In this document: positions 25,350 to 38,531 of the stretch, one piece after another
How the letters are laid out: each line of letters begins with the position of its first letter
Position numbering within the stretch: position 1 is the first letter of the stretch
Source of the DNA: Ipomoea triloba
Taxonomy: Eukaryota > Streptophyta > Magnoliopsida > Solanales > Convolvulaceae
Reading direction: 5' to 3'
Length of the DNA: 64,000 bases
Assembly: GCF_003576645.1 (NCBI RefSeq)
Contig: NC_044931.1
Span: forward strand, 10,586,697-10,650,696
Position numbers and translations under genes: made by a program
The notes under the pieces: model-generated
What the model was told of the DNA's origin: nothing
The model's database searches: none
Seen by the model: the letters and a program-made list of their open reading frames with translations, nothing else

Positions 25350-26467
25350 TATAAAGCCTCTTGTGCGTAAGATGGGATCAACAATAACTATTTACAAAAC
25401 ACACTAGAAACAAACAAATATTTCTCATCTTTCTATTTACAAACTATCGCCTTTTTTAATTTTTTGACAAAAAAAAATGTTGTTATTTTTTGTTTCCGTG
25501 CTTTTGCACAAATCAAATTCTTGACACAAATCATGATAGAGAAAACTATTTGAATATTTTTATACTAACCTTGTATTGATCATCAATAAAATTCAACCAT
25601 GCACTCAAAACTACCACACATAAACCAAGCCAATTGAAACCTTCAAAACAAATCATCTTTCATGTGTGATAACCCATACTCCATCTAGTCTTTCTGGTGT
25701 ATTACGATGTGGTGTTGCCATATATATCCCTACTAGGAGTACCATAGATCTACAAGATTTAGAGAATTGTGCTTATTGTTAGTGATATCTCACCAAATCT
25801 GTTTCTCCTTAGTTATGGCATTTACCCCACTCTGTAATCACTATCATGGTTAGAGTCGAACTGAAACACATTTTCAAACATTGTTACTCATCTTCACCCT
25901 CCCTCTCAAACCCTCTCTGTCAATTGTCAAACCACGGCTAGTTAGTGGAGTAGTGACATTTGAAGTGGATTTATGGATTAGTTTCATTTATATGATTGTT
26001 AAATAAAGTTTGTTGAGTAGTAGCATTATAATGACAATTTATTACAGTGAGATGTTGCCTTGATTGATTTAAATAGAAACTATTTAATCAATGTTTTTCT
26101 TTGCATGAGATTTATTATTTGTGATTTCTCAAAATATCTAATTTTTATATACGGTGGTAATATATCATAGGTTCCTTTCAAGATCTGAAAAAAAAATAAA
26201 TAGTTCGAAAATCCCGACAAAATAATTCAACAAAACTTGCATGTAAGTAACTTTTTCACCCATTCAAATTTCAAATTGTAAGCTTTACAAATTTTAATTG
26301 ATGCAGATCTGTTTTAAGACATTTTATTGCATATTAATAACTATATAATAAATAATAACAAATGATTTTTGTTTCACATTATTTTATGAGTGTAATTATC
26401 CTAGTTTTTTAATTTGGAATTTACAATAGAAAACAATTATTAAAACCGAGTATGTAACACTCGTACT

Positions 26468-26483
26468 GCGGGGATAGCTCAAA

Positions 26484-26515
<32 letters not shown>

Positions 26516-26540
26516 TCGTGTTCGATCCACGATCACCGCA
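26468..26540 (+). tRNA. tRNA-Phe(GAA), AAATGGGA D-loop variant
   Basis: A block copy, first of five in a row preceded by a CTG-form body. Confidence 0.8.
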
Positions 26541-27658
26541 TATAAAGCCTCTTGTGCGTAAGATGGGATCAACAATAACTATTTACAAAACACACTAGAA
26601 ACAAACAAATATTTCTCATCTTTCTATTTACAAACTATCGCCTTTTTTAATTTTTTGACAAAAAAAAATGTTGTTATTTTTTGTTTCCGTGCTTTTGCAC
26701 AAATCAAATTCTTGACACAAATCATGATAGAGAAAACTATTTGAATATTTTTATACTAACCTTGTATTGATCATCAATAAAATTCAACCATGCACTCAAA
26801 ACTACCACACATAAACCAAGCCAATTGAAACCTTCAAAACAAATCATCTTTCATGTGTGATAACCCATACTCCATCTAGTCTTTCTGGTGTATTACGATG
26901 TGGTGTTGCCATATATATCCCTACTAGGAGTACCATAGATCTACAAGATTTAGAGAATTGTGCTTATTGTTAGTGATATCTCACCAAATCTGTTTCTCCT
27001 TAGTTATGGCATTTACCCCACTCTGTAATCACTATCATGGTTAGAGTCGAACTGAAACACATTTTCAAACATTGTTACTCATCTTCACCCTCCCTCTCAA
27101 ACCCTCTCTGTCAATTGTCAAACCACGGCTAGTTAGTGGAGTAGTGACATTTGAAGTGGATTTATGGATTAGTTTCATTTATATGATTGTTAAATAAAGT
27201 TTGTTGAGTAGTAGCATTATAATGACAATTTATTACAGTGAGATGTTGCCTTGATTGATTTAAATAGAAACTATTTAATCAATGTTTTTCTTTGCATGAG
27301 ATTTATTATTTGTGATTTCTCAAAATATCTAATTTTTATATACGGTGGTAATATATCATAGGTTCCTTTCAAGATCTGAAAAAAAAATAAATAGTTCGAA
27401 AATCCCGACAAAATAATTCAACAAAACTTGCATGTAAGTAACTTTTTCACCCATTCAAATTTCAAATTGTAAGCTTTACAAATTTTAATTGATGCAGATC
27501 TGTTTTAAGACATTTTATTGCATATTAATAACTATATAATAAATAATAACAAATGATTTTTGTTTCACATTATTTTATGAGTGTAATTATCCTAGTTTTT
27601 TAATTTGGAATTTACAATAGAAAACAATTATTAAAACCGAGTATGTAACACTCGTACT

Positions 27659-27674
27659 GCGGGGATAGCTCAAA

Positions 27675-27706
<32 letters not shown>

Positions 27707-27731
27707 TCGTGTTCGATCCACGATCACCGCA
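27659..27731 (+). tRNA. tRNA-Phe(GAA), AAATGGGA D-loop variant
   Basis: A block copy in the CTG-form run. Confidence 0.8.
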
Positions 27732-28849
27732 TATAAAGCCTCTTGTGCGTAAGATGGGATCAACAATAACTATTTACAAAACACACTAGAAACAAACAAA
27801 TATTTCTCATCTTTCTATTTACAAACTATCGCCTTTTTTAATTTTTTGACAAAAAAAAATGTTGTTATTTTTTGTTTCCGTGCTTTTGCACAAATCAAAT
27901 TCTTGACACAAATCATGATAGAGAAAACTATTTGAATATTTTTATACTAACCTTGTATTGATCATCAATAAAATTCAACCATGCACTCAAAACTACCACA
28001 CATAAACCAAGCCAATTGAAACCTTCAAAACAAATCATCTTTCATGTGTGATAACCCATACTCCATCTAGTCTTTCTGGTGTATTACGATGTGGTGTTGC
28101 CATATATATCCCTACTAGGAGTACCATAGATCTACAAGATTTAGAGAATTGTGCTTATTGTTAGTGATATCTCACCAAATCTGTTTCTCCTTAGTTATGG
28201 CATTTACCCCACTCTGTAATCACTATCATGGTTAGAGTCGAACTGAAACACATTTTCAAACATTGTTACTCATCTTCACCCTCCCTCTCAAACCCTCTCT
28301 GTCAATTGTCAAACCACGGCTAGTTAGTGGAGTAGTGACATTTGAAGTGGATTTATGGATTAGTTTCATTTATATGATTGTTAAATAAAGTTTGTTGAGT
28401 AGTAGCATTATAATGACAATTTATTACAGTGAGATGTTGCCTTGATTGATTTAAATAGAAACTATTTAATCAATGTTTTTCTTTGCATGAGATTTATTAT
28501 TTGTGATTTCTCAAAATATCTAATTTTTATATACGGTGGTAATATATCATAGGTTCCTTTCAAGATCTGAAAAAAAAATAAATAGTTCGAAAATCCCGAC
28601 AAAATAATTCAACAAAACTTGCATGTAAGTAACTTTTTCACCCATTCAAATTTCAAATTGTAAGCTTTACAAATTTTAATTGATGCAGATCTGTTTTAAG
28701 ACATTTTATTGCATATTAATAACTATATAATAAATAATAACAAATGATTTTTGTTTCACATTATTTTATGAGTGTAATTATCCTAGTTTTTTAATTTGGA
28801 ATTTACAATAGAAAACAATTATTAAAACCGAGTATGTAACACTCGTACT

Positions 28850-28865
28850 GCGGGGATAGCTCAAA

Positions 28866-28897
<32 letters not shown>

Positions 28898-28922
28898 TCG
28901 TGTTCGATCCACGATCACCGCA
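28850..28922 (+). tRNA. tRNA-Phe(GAA), AAATGGGA D-loop variant
   Basis: A block copy in the CTG-form run. Confidence 0.8.
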
Positions 28923-30040
28923 TATAAAGCCTCTTGTGCGTAAGATGGGATCAACAATAACTATTTACAAAACACACTAGAAACAAACAAATATTTCTCA
29001 TCTTTCTATTTACAAACTATCGCCTTTTTTAATTTTTTGACAAAAAAAAATGTTGTTATTTTTTGTTTCCGTGCTTTTGCACAAATCAAATTCTTGACAC
29101 AAATCATGATAGAGAAAACTATTTGAATATTTTTATACTAACCTTGTATTGATCATCAATAAAATTCAACCATGCACTCAAAACTACCACACATAAACCA
29201 AGCCAATTGAAACCTTCAAAACAAATCATCTTTCATGTGTGATAACCCATACTCCATCTAGTCTTTCTGGTGTATTACGATGTGGTGTTGCCATATATAT
29301 CCCTACTAGGAGTACCATAGATCTACAAGATTTAGAGAATTGTGCTTATTGTTAGTGATATCTCACCAAATCTGTTTCTCCTTAGTTATGGCATTTACCC
29401 CACTCTGTAATCACTATCATGGTTAGAGTCGAACTGAAACACATTTTCAAACATTGTTACTCATCTTCACCCTCCCTCTCAAACCCTCTCTGTCAATTGT
29501 CAAACCACGGCTAGTTAGTGGAGTAGTGACATTTGAAGTGGATTTATGGATTAGTTTCATTTATATGATTGTTAAATAAAGTTTGTTGAGTAGTAGCATT
29601 ATAATGACAATTTATTACAGTGAGATGTTGCCTTGATTGATTTAAATAGAAACTATTTAATCAATGTTTTTCTTTGCATGAGATTTATTATTTGTGATTT
29701 CTCAAAATATCTAATTTTTATATACGGTGGTAATATATCATAGGTTCCTTTCAAGATCTGAAAAAAAAATAAATAGTTCGAAAATCCCGACAAAATAATT
29801 CAACAAAACTTGCATGTAAGTAACTTTTTCACCCATTCAAATTTCAAATTGTAAGCTTTACAAATTTTAATTGATGCAGATCTGTTTTAAGACATTTTAT
29901 TGCATATTAATAACTATATAATAAATAATAACAAATGATTTTTGTTTCACATTATTTTATGAGTGTAATTATCCTAGTTTTTTAATTTGGAATTTACAAT
30001 AGAAAACAATTATTAAAACCGAGTATGTAACACTCGTACT

Positions 30041-30056
30041 GCGGGGATAGCTCAAA

Positions 30057-30088
<32 letters not shown>

Positions 30089-30113
30089 TCGTGTTCGATC
30101 CACGATCACCGCA
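30041..30113 (+). tRNA. tRNA-Phe(GAA), AAATGGGA D-loop variant
   Basis: A block copy in the CTG-form run. Confidence 0.8.
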
Positions 30114-31231
30114 TATAAAGCCTCTTGTGCGTAAGATGGGATCAACAATAACTATTTACAAAACACACTAGAAACAAACAAATATTTCTCATCTTTCTAT
30201 TTACAAACTATCGCCTTTTTTAATTTTTTGACAAAAAAAAATGTTGTTATTTTTTGTTTCCGTGCTTTTGCACAAATCAAATTCTTGACACAAATCATGA
30301 TAGAGAAAACTATTTGAATATTTTTATACTAACCTTGTATTGATCATCAATAAAATTCAACCATGCACTCAAAACTACCACACATAAACCAAGCCAATTG
30401 AAACCTTCAAAACAAATCATCTTTCATGTGTGATAACCCATACTCCATCTAGTCTTTCTGGTGTATTACGATGTGGTGTTGCCATATATATCCCTACTAG
30501 GAGTACCATAGATCTACAAGATTTAGAGAATTGTGCTTATTGTTAGTGATATCTCACCAAATCTGTTTCTCCTTAGTTATGGCATTTACCCCACTCTGTA
30601 ATCACTATCATGGTTAGAGTCGAACTGAAACACATTTTCAAACATTGTTACTCATCTTCACCCTCCCTCTCAAACCCTCTCTGTCAATTGTCAAACCACG
30701 GCTAGTTAGTGGAGTAGTGACATTTGAAGTGGATTTATGGATTAGTTTCATTTATATGATTGTTAAATAAAGTTTGTTGAGTAGTAGCATTATAATGACA
30801 ATTTATTACAGTGAGATGTTGCCTTGATTGATTTAAATAGAAACTATTTAATCAATGTTTTTCTTTGCATGAGATTTATTATTTGTGATTTCTCAAAATA
30901 TCTAATTTTTATATACGGTGGTAATATATCATAGGTTCCTTTCAAGATCTGAAAAAAAAATAAATAGTTCGAAAATCCCGACAAAATAATTCAACAAAAC
31001 TTGCATGTAAGTAACTTTTTCACCCATTCAAATTTCAAATTGTAAGCTTTACAAATTTTAATTGATGCAGATCTGTTTTAAGACATTTTATTGCATATTA
31101 ATAACTATATAATAAATAATAACAAATGATTTTTGTTTCACATTATTTTATGAGTGTAATTATCCTAGTTTTTTAATTTGGAATTTACAATAGAAAACAA
31201 TTATTAAAACCGAGTATGTAACACTCGTACT

Positions 31232-31247
31232 GCGGGGATAGCTCAAA

Positions 31248-31279
<32 letters not shown>

Positions 31280-31304
31280 TCGTGTTCGATCCACGATCAC
31301 CGCA
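31232..31304 (+). tRNA. tRNA-Phe(GAA), AAATGGGA D-loop variant
   Basis: A block copy, last of the CTG-form run. Confidence 0.8.
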
Positions 31305-32422
31305 TATAAAGCCTCTTGTGCGTAAGATGGGATCAACAATAACTATTTACAAAACACACTAGAAACAAACAAATATTTCTCATCTTTCTATTTACAAACT
31401 ATCGCCTTTTTTAATTTTTTGACAAAAAAAAATGTTGTTATTTTTTGTTTCCGTGCTTTTGCACAAATCAAATTCTTGACACAAATCATGATAGAGAAAA
31501 CTATTTGAATATTTTTATACTAACCTTGTATTGATCATCAATAAAATTCAACCATGCACTCAAAACTACCACACATAAACCAAGCCAATTGAAACCTTCA
31601 AAACAAATCATCTTTCATGTGTGATAACCCATACTCCATCTAGTCTTTCTGGTGTATTACGATGTGGTGTTGCCATATATATCCCTACTAGGAGTACCAT
31701 AGATCTACAAGATTTAGAGAATTGTGCTTATTGTTAGTGATATCTCACCAAATCTGTTTCTCCTTAGTTATGGCATTTACCCCACTCTGTAATCACTATC
31801 ATGGTTAGAGTCGAACTGAAACACATTTTCAAACATTGTTACTCATCTTCACCCTCCCTCTCAAACCCTCTCTGTCAATTGTCAAACCACGGCTAGTTAG
31901 TGGAGTAGTGACATTTGAAGTGGATTTATGGATTAGTTTCATTTATATGATTGTTAAATAAAGTTTGTTGAGTAGTAGCATTATAATGACAATTTATTAC
32001 AGTGAGATGTTGCCTTGATTGATTTAAATAGAAACTATTTAATCAATGTTTTTCTTTGCATGAGATTTATTATTTGTGATTTCTCAAAATATCTAATTTT
32101 TATATACGGTGGTAATATATCATAGGTTCCTTTCAAGATCCTAAAAAAAAATAAATAGTTCGAAAATCCCGACAAAATAATTCAACAAAACTTGCATGTA
32201 AGTAACTTTTTCACCCATTCAAATTTCAAATTGTAAGCTTTACAAATTTTAATTGATGCAGATCTGTTTTAAGACATTTTATTGCATATTAATAACTATA
32301 TAATAAATAATAACAAATGATTTTTGTTTCACATTATTTTATGAGTGTAATTATCCTAGTTTTTTAATTTGGAATTTACAATAGAAAACAATTATTAAAA
32401 CCGAGTATGTAACACTCGTACT

Positions 32423-32438
32423 GCGGGGATAGCTCAAA

Positions 32439-32470
<32 letters not shown>

Positions 32471-32495
32471 TCGTGTTCGATCCACGATCACCGCA
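32423..32495 (+). tRNA. tRNA-Phe(GAA), AAATGGGA D-loop variant
   Basis: A block copy preceded by a CCT-form body, where the two forms begin to alternate. Confidence 0.8.
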
Positions 32496-33613
32496 TATAA
32501 AGCCTCTTGTGCGTAAGATGGGATCAACAATAACTATTTACAAAACACACTAGAAACAAACAAATATTTCTCATCTTTCTATTTACAAACTATCGCCTTT
32601 TTTAATTTTTTGACAAAAAAAAATGTTGTTATTTTTTGTTTCCGTGCTTTTGCACAAATCAAATTCTTGACACAAATCATGATAGAGAAAACTATTTGAA
32701 TATTTTTATACTAACCTTGTATTGATCATCAATAAAATTCAACCATGCACTCAAAACTACCACACATAAACCAAGCCAATTGAAACCTTCAAAACAAATC
32801 ATCTTTCATGTGTGATAACCCATACTCCATCTAGTCTTTCTGGTGTATTACGATGTGGTGTTGCCATATATATCCCTACTAGGAGTACCATAGATCTACA
32901 AGATTTAGAGAATTGTGCTTATTGTTAGTGATATCTCACCAAATCTGTTTCTCCTTAGTTATGGCATTTACCCCACTCTGTAATCACTATCATGGTTAGA
33001 GTCGAACTGAAACACATTTTCAAACATTGTTACTCATCTTCACCCTCCCTCTCAAACCCTCTCTGTCAATTGTCAAACCACGGCTAGTTAGTGGAGTAGT
33101 GACATTTGAAGTGGATTTATGGATTAGTTTCATTTATATGATTGTTAAATAAAGTTTGTTGAGTAGTAGCATTATAATGACAATTTATTACAGTGAGATG
33201 TTGCCTTGATTGATTTAAATAGAAACTATTTAATCAATGTTTTTCTTTGCATGAGATTTATTATTTGTGATTTCTCAAAATATCTAATTTTTATATACGG
33301 TGGTAATATATCATAGGTTCCTTTCAAGATCTGAAAAAAAAATAAATAGTTCGAAAATCCCGACAAAATAATTCAACAAAACTTGCATGTAAGTAACTTT
33401 TTCACCCATTCAAATTTCAAATTGTAAGCTTTACAAATTTTAATTGATGCAGATCTGTTTTAAGACATTTTATTGCATATTAATAACTATATAATAAATA
33501 ATAACAAATGATTTTTGTTTCACATTATTTTATGAGTGTAATTATCCTAGTTTTTTAATTTGGAATTTACAATAGAAAACAATTATTAAAACCGAGTATG
33601 TAACACTCGTACT

Positions 33614-33629
33614 GCGGGGATAGCTCAAA

Positions 33630-33661
<32 letters not shown>

Positions 33662-33686
33662 TCGTGTTCGATCCACGATCACCGCA
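33614..33686 (+). tRNA. tRNA-Phe(GAA), AAATGGGA D-loop variant
   Basis: A block copy preceded by a CTG-form body. Confidence 0.8.
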
Positions 33687-34804
33687 TATAAAGCCTCTTG
33701 TGCGTAAGATGGGATCAACAATAACTATTTACAAAACACACTAGAAACAAACAAATATTTCTCATCTTTCTATTTACAAACTATCGCCTTTTTTAATTTT
33801 TTGACAAAAAAAAATGTTGTTATTTTTTGTTTCCGTGCTTTTGCACAAATCAAATTCTTGACACAAATCATGATAGAGAAAACTATTTGAATATTTTTAT
33901 ACTAACCTTGTATTGATCATCAATAAAATTCAACCATGCACTCAAAACTACCACACATAAACCAAGCCAATTGAAACCTTCAAAACAAATCATCTTTCAT
34001 GTGTGATAACCCATACTCCATCTAGTCTTTCTGGTGTATTACGATGTGGTGTTGCCATATATATCCCTACTAGGAGTACCATAGATCTACAAGATTTAGA
34101 GAATTGTGCTTATTGTTAGTGATATCTCACCAAATCTGTTTCTCCTTAGTTATGGCATTTACCCCACTCTGTAATCACTATCATGGTTAGAGTCGAACTG
34201 AAACACATTTTCAAACATTGTTACTCATCTTCACCCTCCCTCTCAAACCCTCTCTGTCAATTGTCAAACCACGGCTAGTTAGTGGAGTAGTGACATTTGA
34301 AGTGGATTTATGGATTAGTTTCATTTATATGATTGTTAAATAAAGTTTGTTGAGTAGTAGCATTATAATGACAATTTATTACAGTGAGATGTTGCCTTGA
34401 TTGATTTAAATAGAAACTATTTAATCAATGTTTTTCTTTGCATGAGATTTATTATTTGTGATTTCTCAAAATATCTAATTTTTATATACGGTGGTAATAT
34501 ATCATAGGTTCCTTTCAAGATCCTAAAAAAAAATAAATAGTTCGAAAATCCCGACAAAATAATTCAACAAAACTTGCATGTAAGTAACTTTTTCACCCAT
34601 TCAAATTTCAAATTGTAAGCTTTACAAATTTTAATTGATGCAGATCTGTTTTAAGACATTTTATTGCATATTAATAACTATATAATAAATAATAACAAAT
34701 GATTTTTGTTTCACATTATTTTATGAGTGTAATTATCCTAGTTTTTTAATTTGGAATTTACAATAGAAAACAATTATTAAAACCGAGTATGTAACACTCG
34801 TACT

Positions 34805-34820
34805 GCGGGGATAGCTCAAA

Positions 34821-34852
<32 letters not shown>

Positions 34853-34877
34853 TCGTGTTCGATCCACGATCACCGCA
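34805..34877 (+). tRNA. tRNA-Phe(GAA), AAATGGGA D-loop variant
   Basis: A block copy preceded by a CCT-form body. Confidence 0.8.
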
Positions 34878-35994
34878 TATAAAGCCTCTTGTGCGTAAGA
34901 TGGGATCAACAATAACTATTTACAAAACACACTAGAAACAAACAAATATTTCTCATCTTTCTATTTACAAACTATCGCCTTTTTTAATTTTTTGACAAAA
35001 AAAAATGTTGTTATTTTTTGTTTCCGTGCTTTTGCACAAATCAAATTCTTGACACAAATCATGATAGAGAAAACTATTTGAATATTTTTATACTAACCTT
35101 GTATTGATCATCAATAAAATTCAACCATGCACTCAAAACTACCACACATAAACCAAGCCAATTGAAACCTTCAAAACAAATCATCTTTCATGTGTGATAA
35201 CCCATACTCCATCTAGTCTTTCTGGTGTATTACGATGTGGTGTTGCCATATATATCCCTACTAGGAGTACCATAGATCTACAAGATTTAGAGAATTGTGC
35301 TTATTGTTAGTGATATCTCACCAAATCTGTTTCTCCTTAGTTATGGCATTTACCCCACTCTGTAATCACTATCATGGTTAGAGTCGAACTGAAACACATT
35401 TTCAAACATTGTTACTCATCTTCACCCTCCCTCTCAAACCCTCTCTGTCAATTGTCAAACCACGGCTAGTTAGTGGAGTAGTGACATTTGAAGTGGATTT
35501 ATGGATTAGTTTCATTTATATGATTGTTAAATAAAGTTTGTTGAGTAGTAGCATTATAATGACAATTTATTACAGTGAGATGTTGCCTTGATTGATTTAA
35601 ATAGAAACTATTTAATCAATGTTTTTCTTTGCATGAGATTTATTATTTGTGATTTCTCAAAATATCTAATTTTTATATACGGTGGTAATATATCATAGGT
35701 TCCTTTCAAGATCTGAAAAAAAATAAATAGTTTGAAAATCCCGACAAAATAATTCAACAAAACTTGCATGTAAGTAACTTTTTCACCCATTCAAATTTCA
35801 AATTGTAAGCTTTACAAATTTTAATTGATACAGATTTGTTTTAAGACATTTTATTGCATATTAATAACTATATAATAAATAATAACAAATGATTTTTGTT
35901 TCACATTATTTTATGAGTGTAATTATCCTAGTTTTTTAATTTGGAATTTACAATAGAAAACAATTATTAAAACCGAGTATGTAACACTCGTACT

Positions 35995-36010
35995 GCGGGG
36001 ATAGCTCAAA

Positions 36011-36042
<32 letters not shown>

Positions 36043-36067
36043 TCGTGTTCGATCCACGATCACCGCA
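35995..36067 (+). tRNA. tRNA-Phe(GAA), AAATGGGA D-loop variant
   Basis: Last tRNA of the array. The body before it changes from block-type (GGTGGTAATA) to older-type sequence (TAGTTTG, GATACAGATTTG), so this unit is a mosaic marking the edge of homogenisation. The body after it resembles the unit at 7855-8970. Confidence 0.8.
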
Positions 36068-36991
36068 TATAAAGCCTCTTGTGCGTAAGATGGGATCAAC
36101 AATAACTATTTACAAAACACACTAGAAACTAACAAATATTTCTCATCTTTCTATTTACAAACTATCGCCTTTTTTAATTTTTTGAGAAAAAAAAATGTTG
36201 TTATTTTTTGTTTCCGTGCTTTTGCACAAATCAAATTCTTGACACAAATCATGATAGAGAAAACTATTTGAATATTTTTATACTAACCTTGTATTGATCA
36301 TCAATAAAATTCAACCATGCACTCAAAACTACCACACATAAACTAACCCAATTGAAACCTTCAAAACAAATCATCTTTCATGTGTGATAACCCATACTCC
36401 ATCTAGTCTTTTTGGTGTATTACGATGTGGTGTTGCCATATATATCCCTACTAGGAGTACCATAGATCTACAAGATTTAGAGAATTGTGCTTATTGTTAG
36501 TGATATCTCACCAAATCTGTTTCTCCTTAGTTATGGCATTTACCCCACTCTGTAATCACTATCATGGTTAGAGTCGAACTGAAACACATTTTCAAACATT
36601 GTTACTCATCTTCACCCTCCCTCTCAAACCCTCTCTGTCAATTGTCAAACCACGGCTAGTTAGTGGAGTAGTGACATTTGAAGTGGATTTATGGATTAGT
36701 TTCATTTATATGATTGTTAAATAAAGTTTGTTGAGTAGTAGCATTATAATGACAATTTATTACAGTGAGATGTTGCCTTCATTGATTTAAATAGAAACTA
36801 TGTAATCAATGTTTTTCGTTACATGAGATTTATTATTTGTGATTTCTAAAAATATCTCATTTTTATATACGATGTTAATATATCATAGGTTCCGTTCAAG
36901 ATCTGAAAAAAAAAATAAATAGTTTGAAAATCCCGACAAAATAATTCAACAAAACTTGCATGTAAGTAACTTTTTCACCCATTCAAATTTC

Positions 36992-37991
36992 NNNNNNNNN
37001 NNNNNNNNNNNNNNNNNNNNNNNNNNNNNNNNNNNNNNNNNNNNNNNNNNNNNNNNNNNNNNNNNNNNNNNNNNNNNNNNNNNNNNNNNNNNNNNNNNNN
37101 NNNNNNNNNNNNNNNNNNNNNNNNNNNNNNNNNNNNNNNNNNNNNNNNNNNNNNNNNNNNNNNNNNNNNNNNNNNNNNNNNNNNNNNNNNNNNNNNNNNN
37201 NNNNNNNNNNNNNNNNNNNNNNNNNNNNNNNNNNNNNNNNNNNNNNNNNNNNNNNNNNNNNNNNNNNNNNNNNNNNNNNNNNNNNNNNNNNNNNNNNNNN
37301 NNNNNNNNNNNNNNNNNNNNNNNNNNNNNNNNNNNNNNNNNNNNNNNNNNNNNNNNNNNNNNNNNNNNNNNNNNNNNNNNNNNNNNNNNNNNNNNNNNNN
37401 NNNNNNNNNNNNNNNNNNNNNNNNNNNNNNNNNNNNNNNNNNNNNNNNNNNNNNNNNNNNNNNNNNNNNNNNNNNNNNNNNNNNNNNNNNNNNNNNNNNN
37501 NNNNNNNNNNNNNNNNNNNNNNNNNNNNNNNNNNNNNNNNNNNNNNNNNNNNNNNNNNNNNNNNNNNNNNNNNNNNNNNNNNNNNNNNNNNNNNNNNNNN
37601 NNNNNNNNNNNNNNNNNNNNNNNNNNNNNNNNNNNNNNNNNNNNNNNNNNNNNNNNNNNNNNNNNNNNNNNNNNNNNNNNNNNNNNNNNNNNNNNNNNNN
37701 NNNNNNNNNNNNNNNNNNNNNNNNNNNNNNNNNNNNNNNNNNNNNNNNNNNNNNNNNNNNNNNNNNNNNNNNNNNNNNNNNNNNNNNNNNNNNNNNNNNN
37801 NNNNNNNNNNNNNNNNNNNNNNNNNNNNNNNNNNNNNNNNNNNNNNNNNNNNNNNNNNNNNNNNNNNNNNNNNNNNNNNNNNNNNNNNNNNNNNNNNNNN
37901 NNNNNNNNNNNNNNNNNNNNNNNNNNNNNNNNNNNNNNNNNNNNNNNNNNNNNNNNNNNNNNNNNNNNNNNNNNNNNNNNNNNNNNNNNNN
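36992..37991. other. Assembly gap, exactly 1000 N
   Basis: A round-sized gap between the tRNA-Phe array and the 5S rDNA array. Confidence 0.98.
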
Positions 37992-38027
37992 GAGAGGGTC
38001 AAGTACATTTTGCGCGCAGTACATAAC

Positions 38028-38146
38028 GGATGTGATCATACCAGCACTAATGCACCGGATCCCATCAGAAATCCGAAGTTATGCGTGCTTGGGCGAGAGT
38101 AGTACTAGGATGGGTGACCCCCTGGGAAGTCCTCGTGTTGCATCCC
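38028..38146 (+). rRNA. 5S rRNA gene copy
   Basis: 119 nt from GGATGTGATC to GCATCCC. Changes are C6 to T, GAAATCCGAAG and GTTATGCG in the box A region. The box C region GATGGGTGACCCCC is kept. Confidence 0.93.
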
Positions 38147-38275
38147 CCACCCTCTTTTCAATTTTTCTTTTAAACCGCTGAACCGCTCGCTAAGGGTACT
38201 ATCCTTTTAAACCGCTAAGCGAGAGATGTTGCGCGGAGAGAGAGGGTCAAGCACATTTTGCGCGCAGTACGTGAC

Positions 38276-38394
38276 GGATGCGATCATACCAGCACTAATG
38301 CAGCGCATCCCATCAGAACTCCGAAGTAAAGCGTGCTTGGACGAGAGTAGTACTAGGATGCGTGACCCCCTGGGAAGTCCTCGTGTTGCATCCC
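38276..38394 (+). rRNA. 5S rRNA gene copy, diverged
   Basis: 119 nt. It differs by CAGCGCATCC, GTAAAGCGTG, TTGGACGAG and GATGCGTGACC. The changes fall in internal promoter boxes A and C, so activity is doubtful. Confidence 0.88.
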
Positions 38395-38531
38395 CCACCC
38401 TCTTTTCAATTTTTCTTTTAAACCGCTGGACCGCTCGCTAAGGGTACTATCCTTTTAAACCGCTAAACCGCTAAGCGAGAGAAGTTGCGCGGAGAGAGAG
38501 GGTCAAGTACATTTTGCGCGCAATACGTGAC

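Larger units (their letters stand above)
16940..36067 (+). repeat. Homogenised block of 17 near-identical tRNA-Phe units
   Basis: tRNA starts fall exactly 1191 bp apart from 16940 to 34805, then 1190 bp to 35995. Units differ at only a few sites: CCTAAA or CTGAAA before an A tract, GGCATTT or GACATTT, and one G1 to A in a tRNA. All carry TCAAATGGG in the D-arm and ATATAAAGCCTCTTGTGCG after the tRNA, not seen in earlier units. This is very recent amplification or assembly copying of one unit type. Confidence 0.93.
2203..36991 (+). repeat. 1.19-kb tandem array carrying tRNA-Phe(GAA) genes
   Basis: The unit is about 1190 bp, AT-rich and noncoding apart from one tRNA-Phe(GAA) gene or relic on the + strand, 31 in all. 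Upstream of each tRNA is a 5-bp hairpin (CGAGT, loop ATGTAAC, ACTCG) ending 4 bp before the gene. About 100 bp downstream comes the first T run of four or more. The rest of the unit has many short T and A runs and no convincing ORF; 60-codon frames on the - strand recur only because the unit recurs. Units before about 15800 are diverged and several contain 42-bp duplications. Units from 16940 on are almost identical. Transcription of such arrays would be by RNA polymerase III from the internal A and B boxes. Confidence 0.95.
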
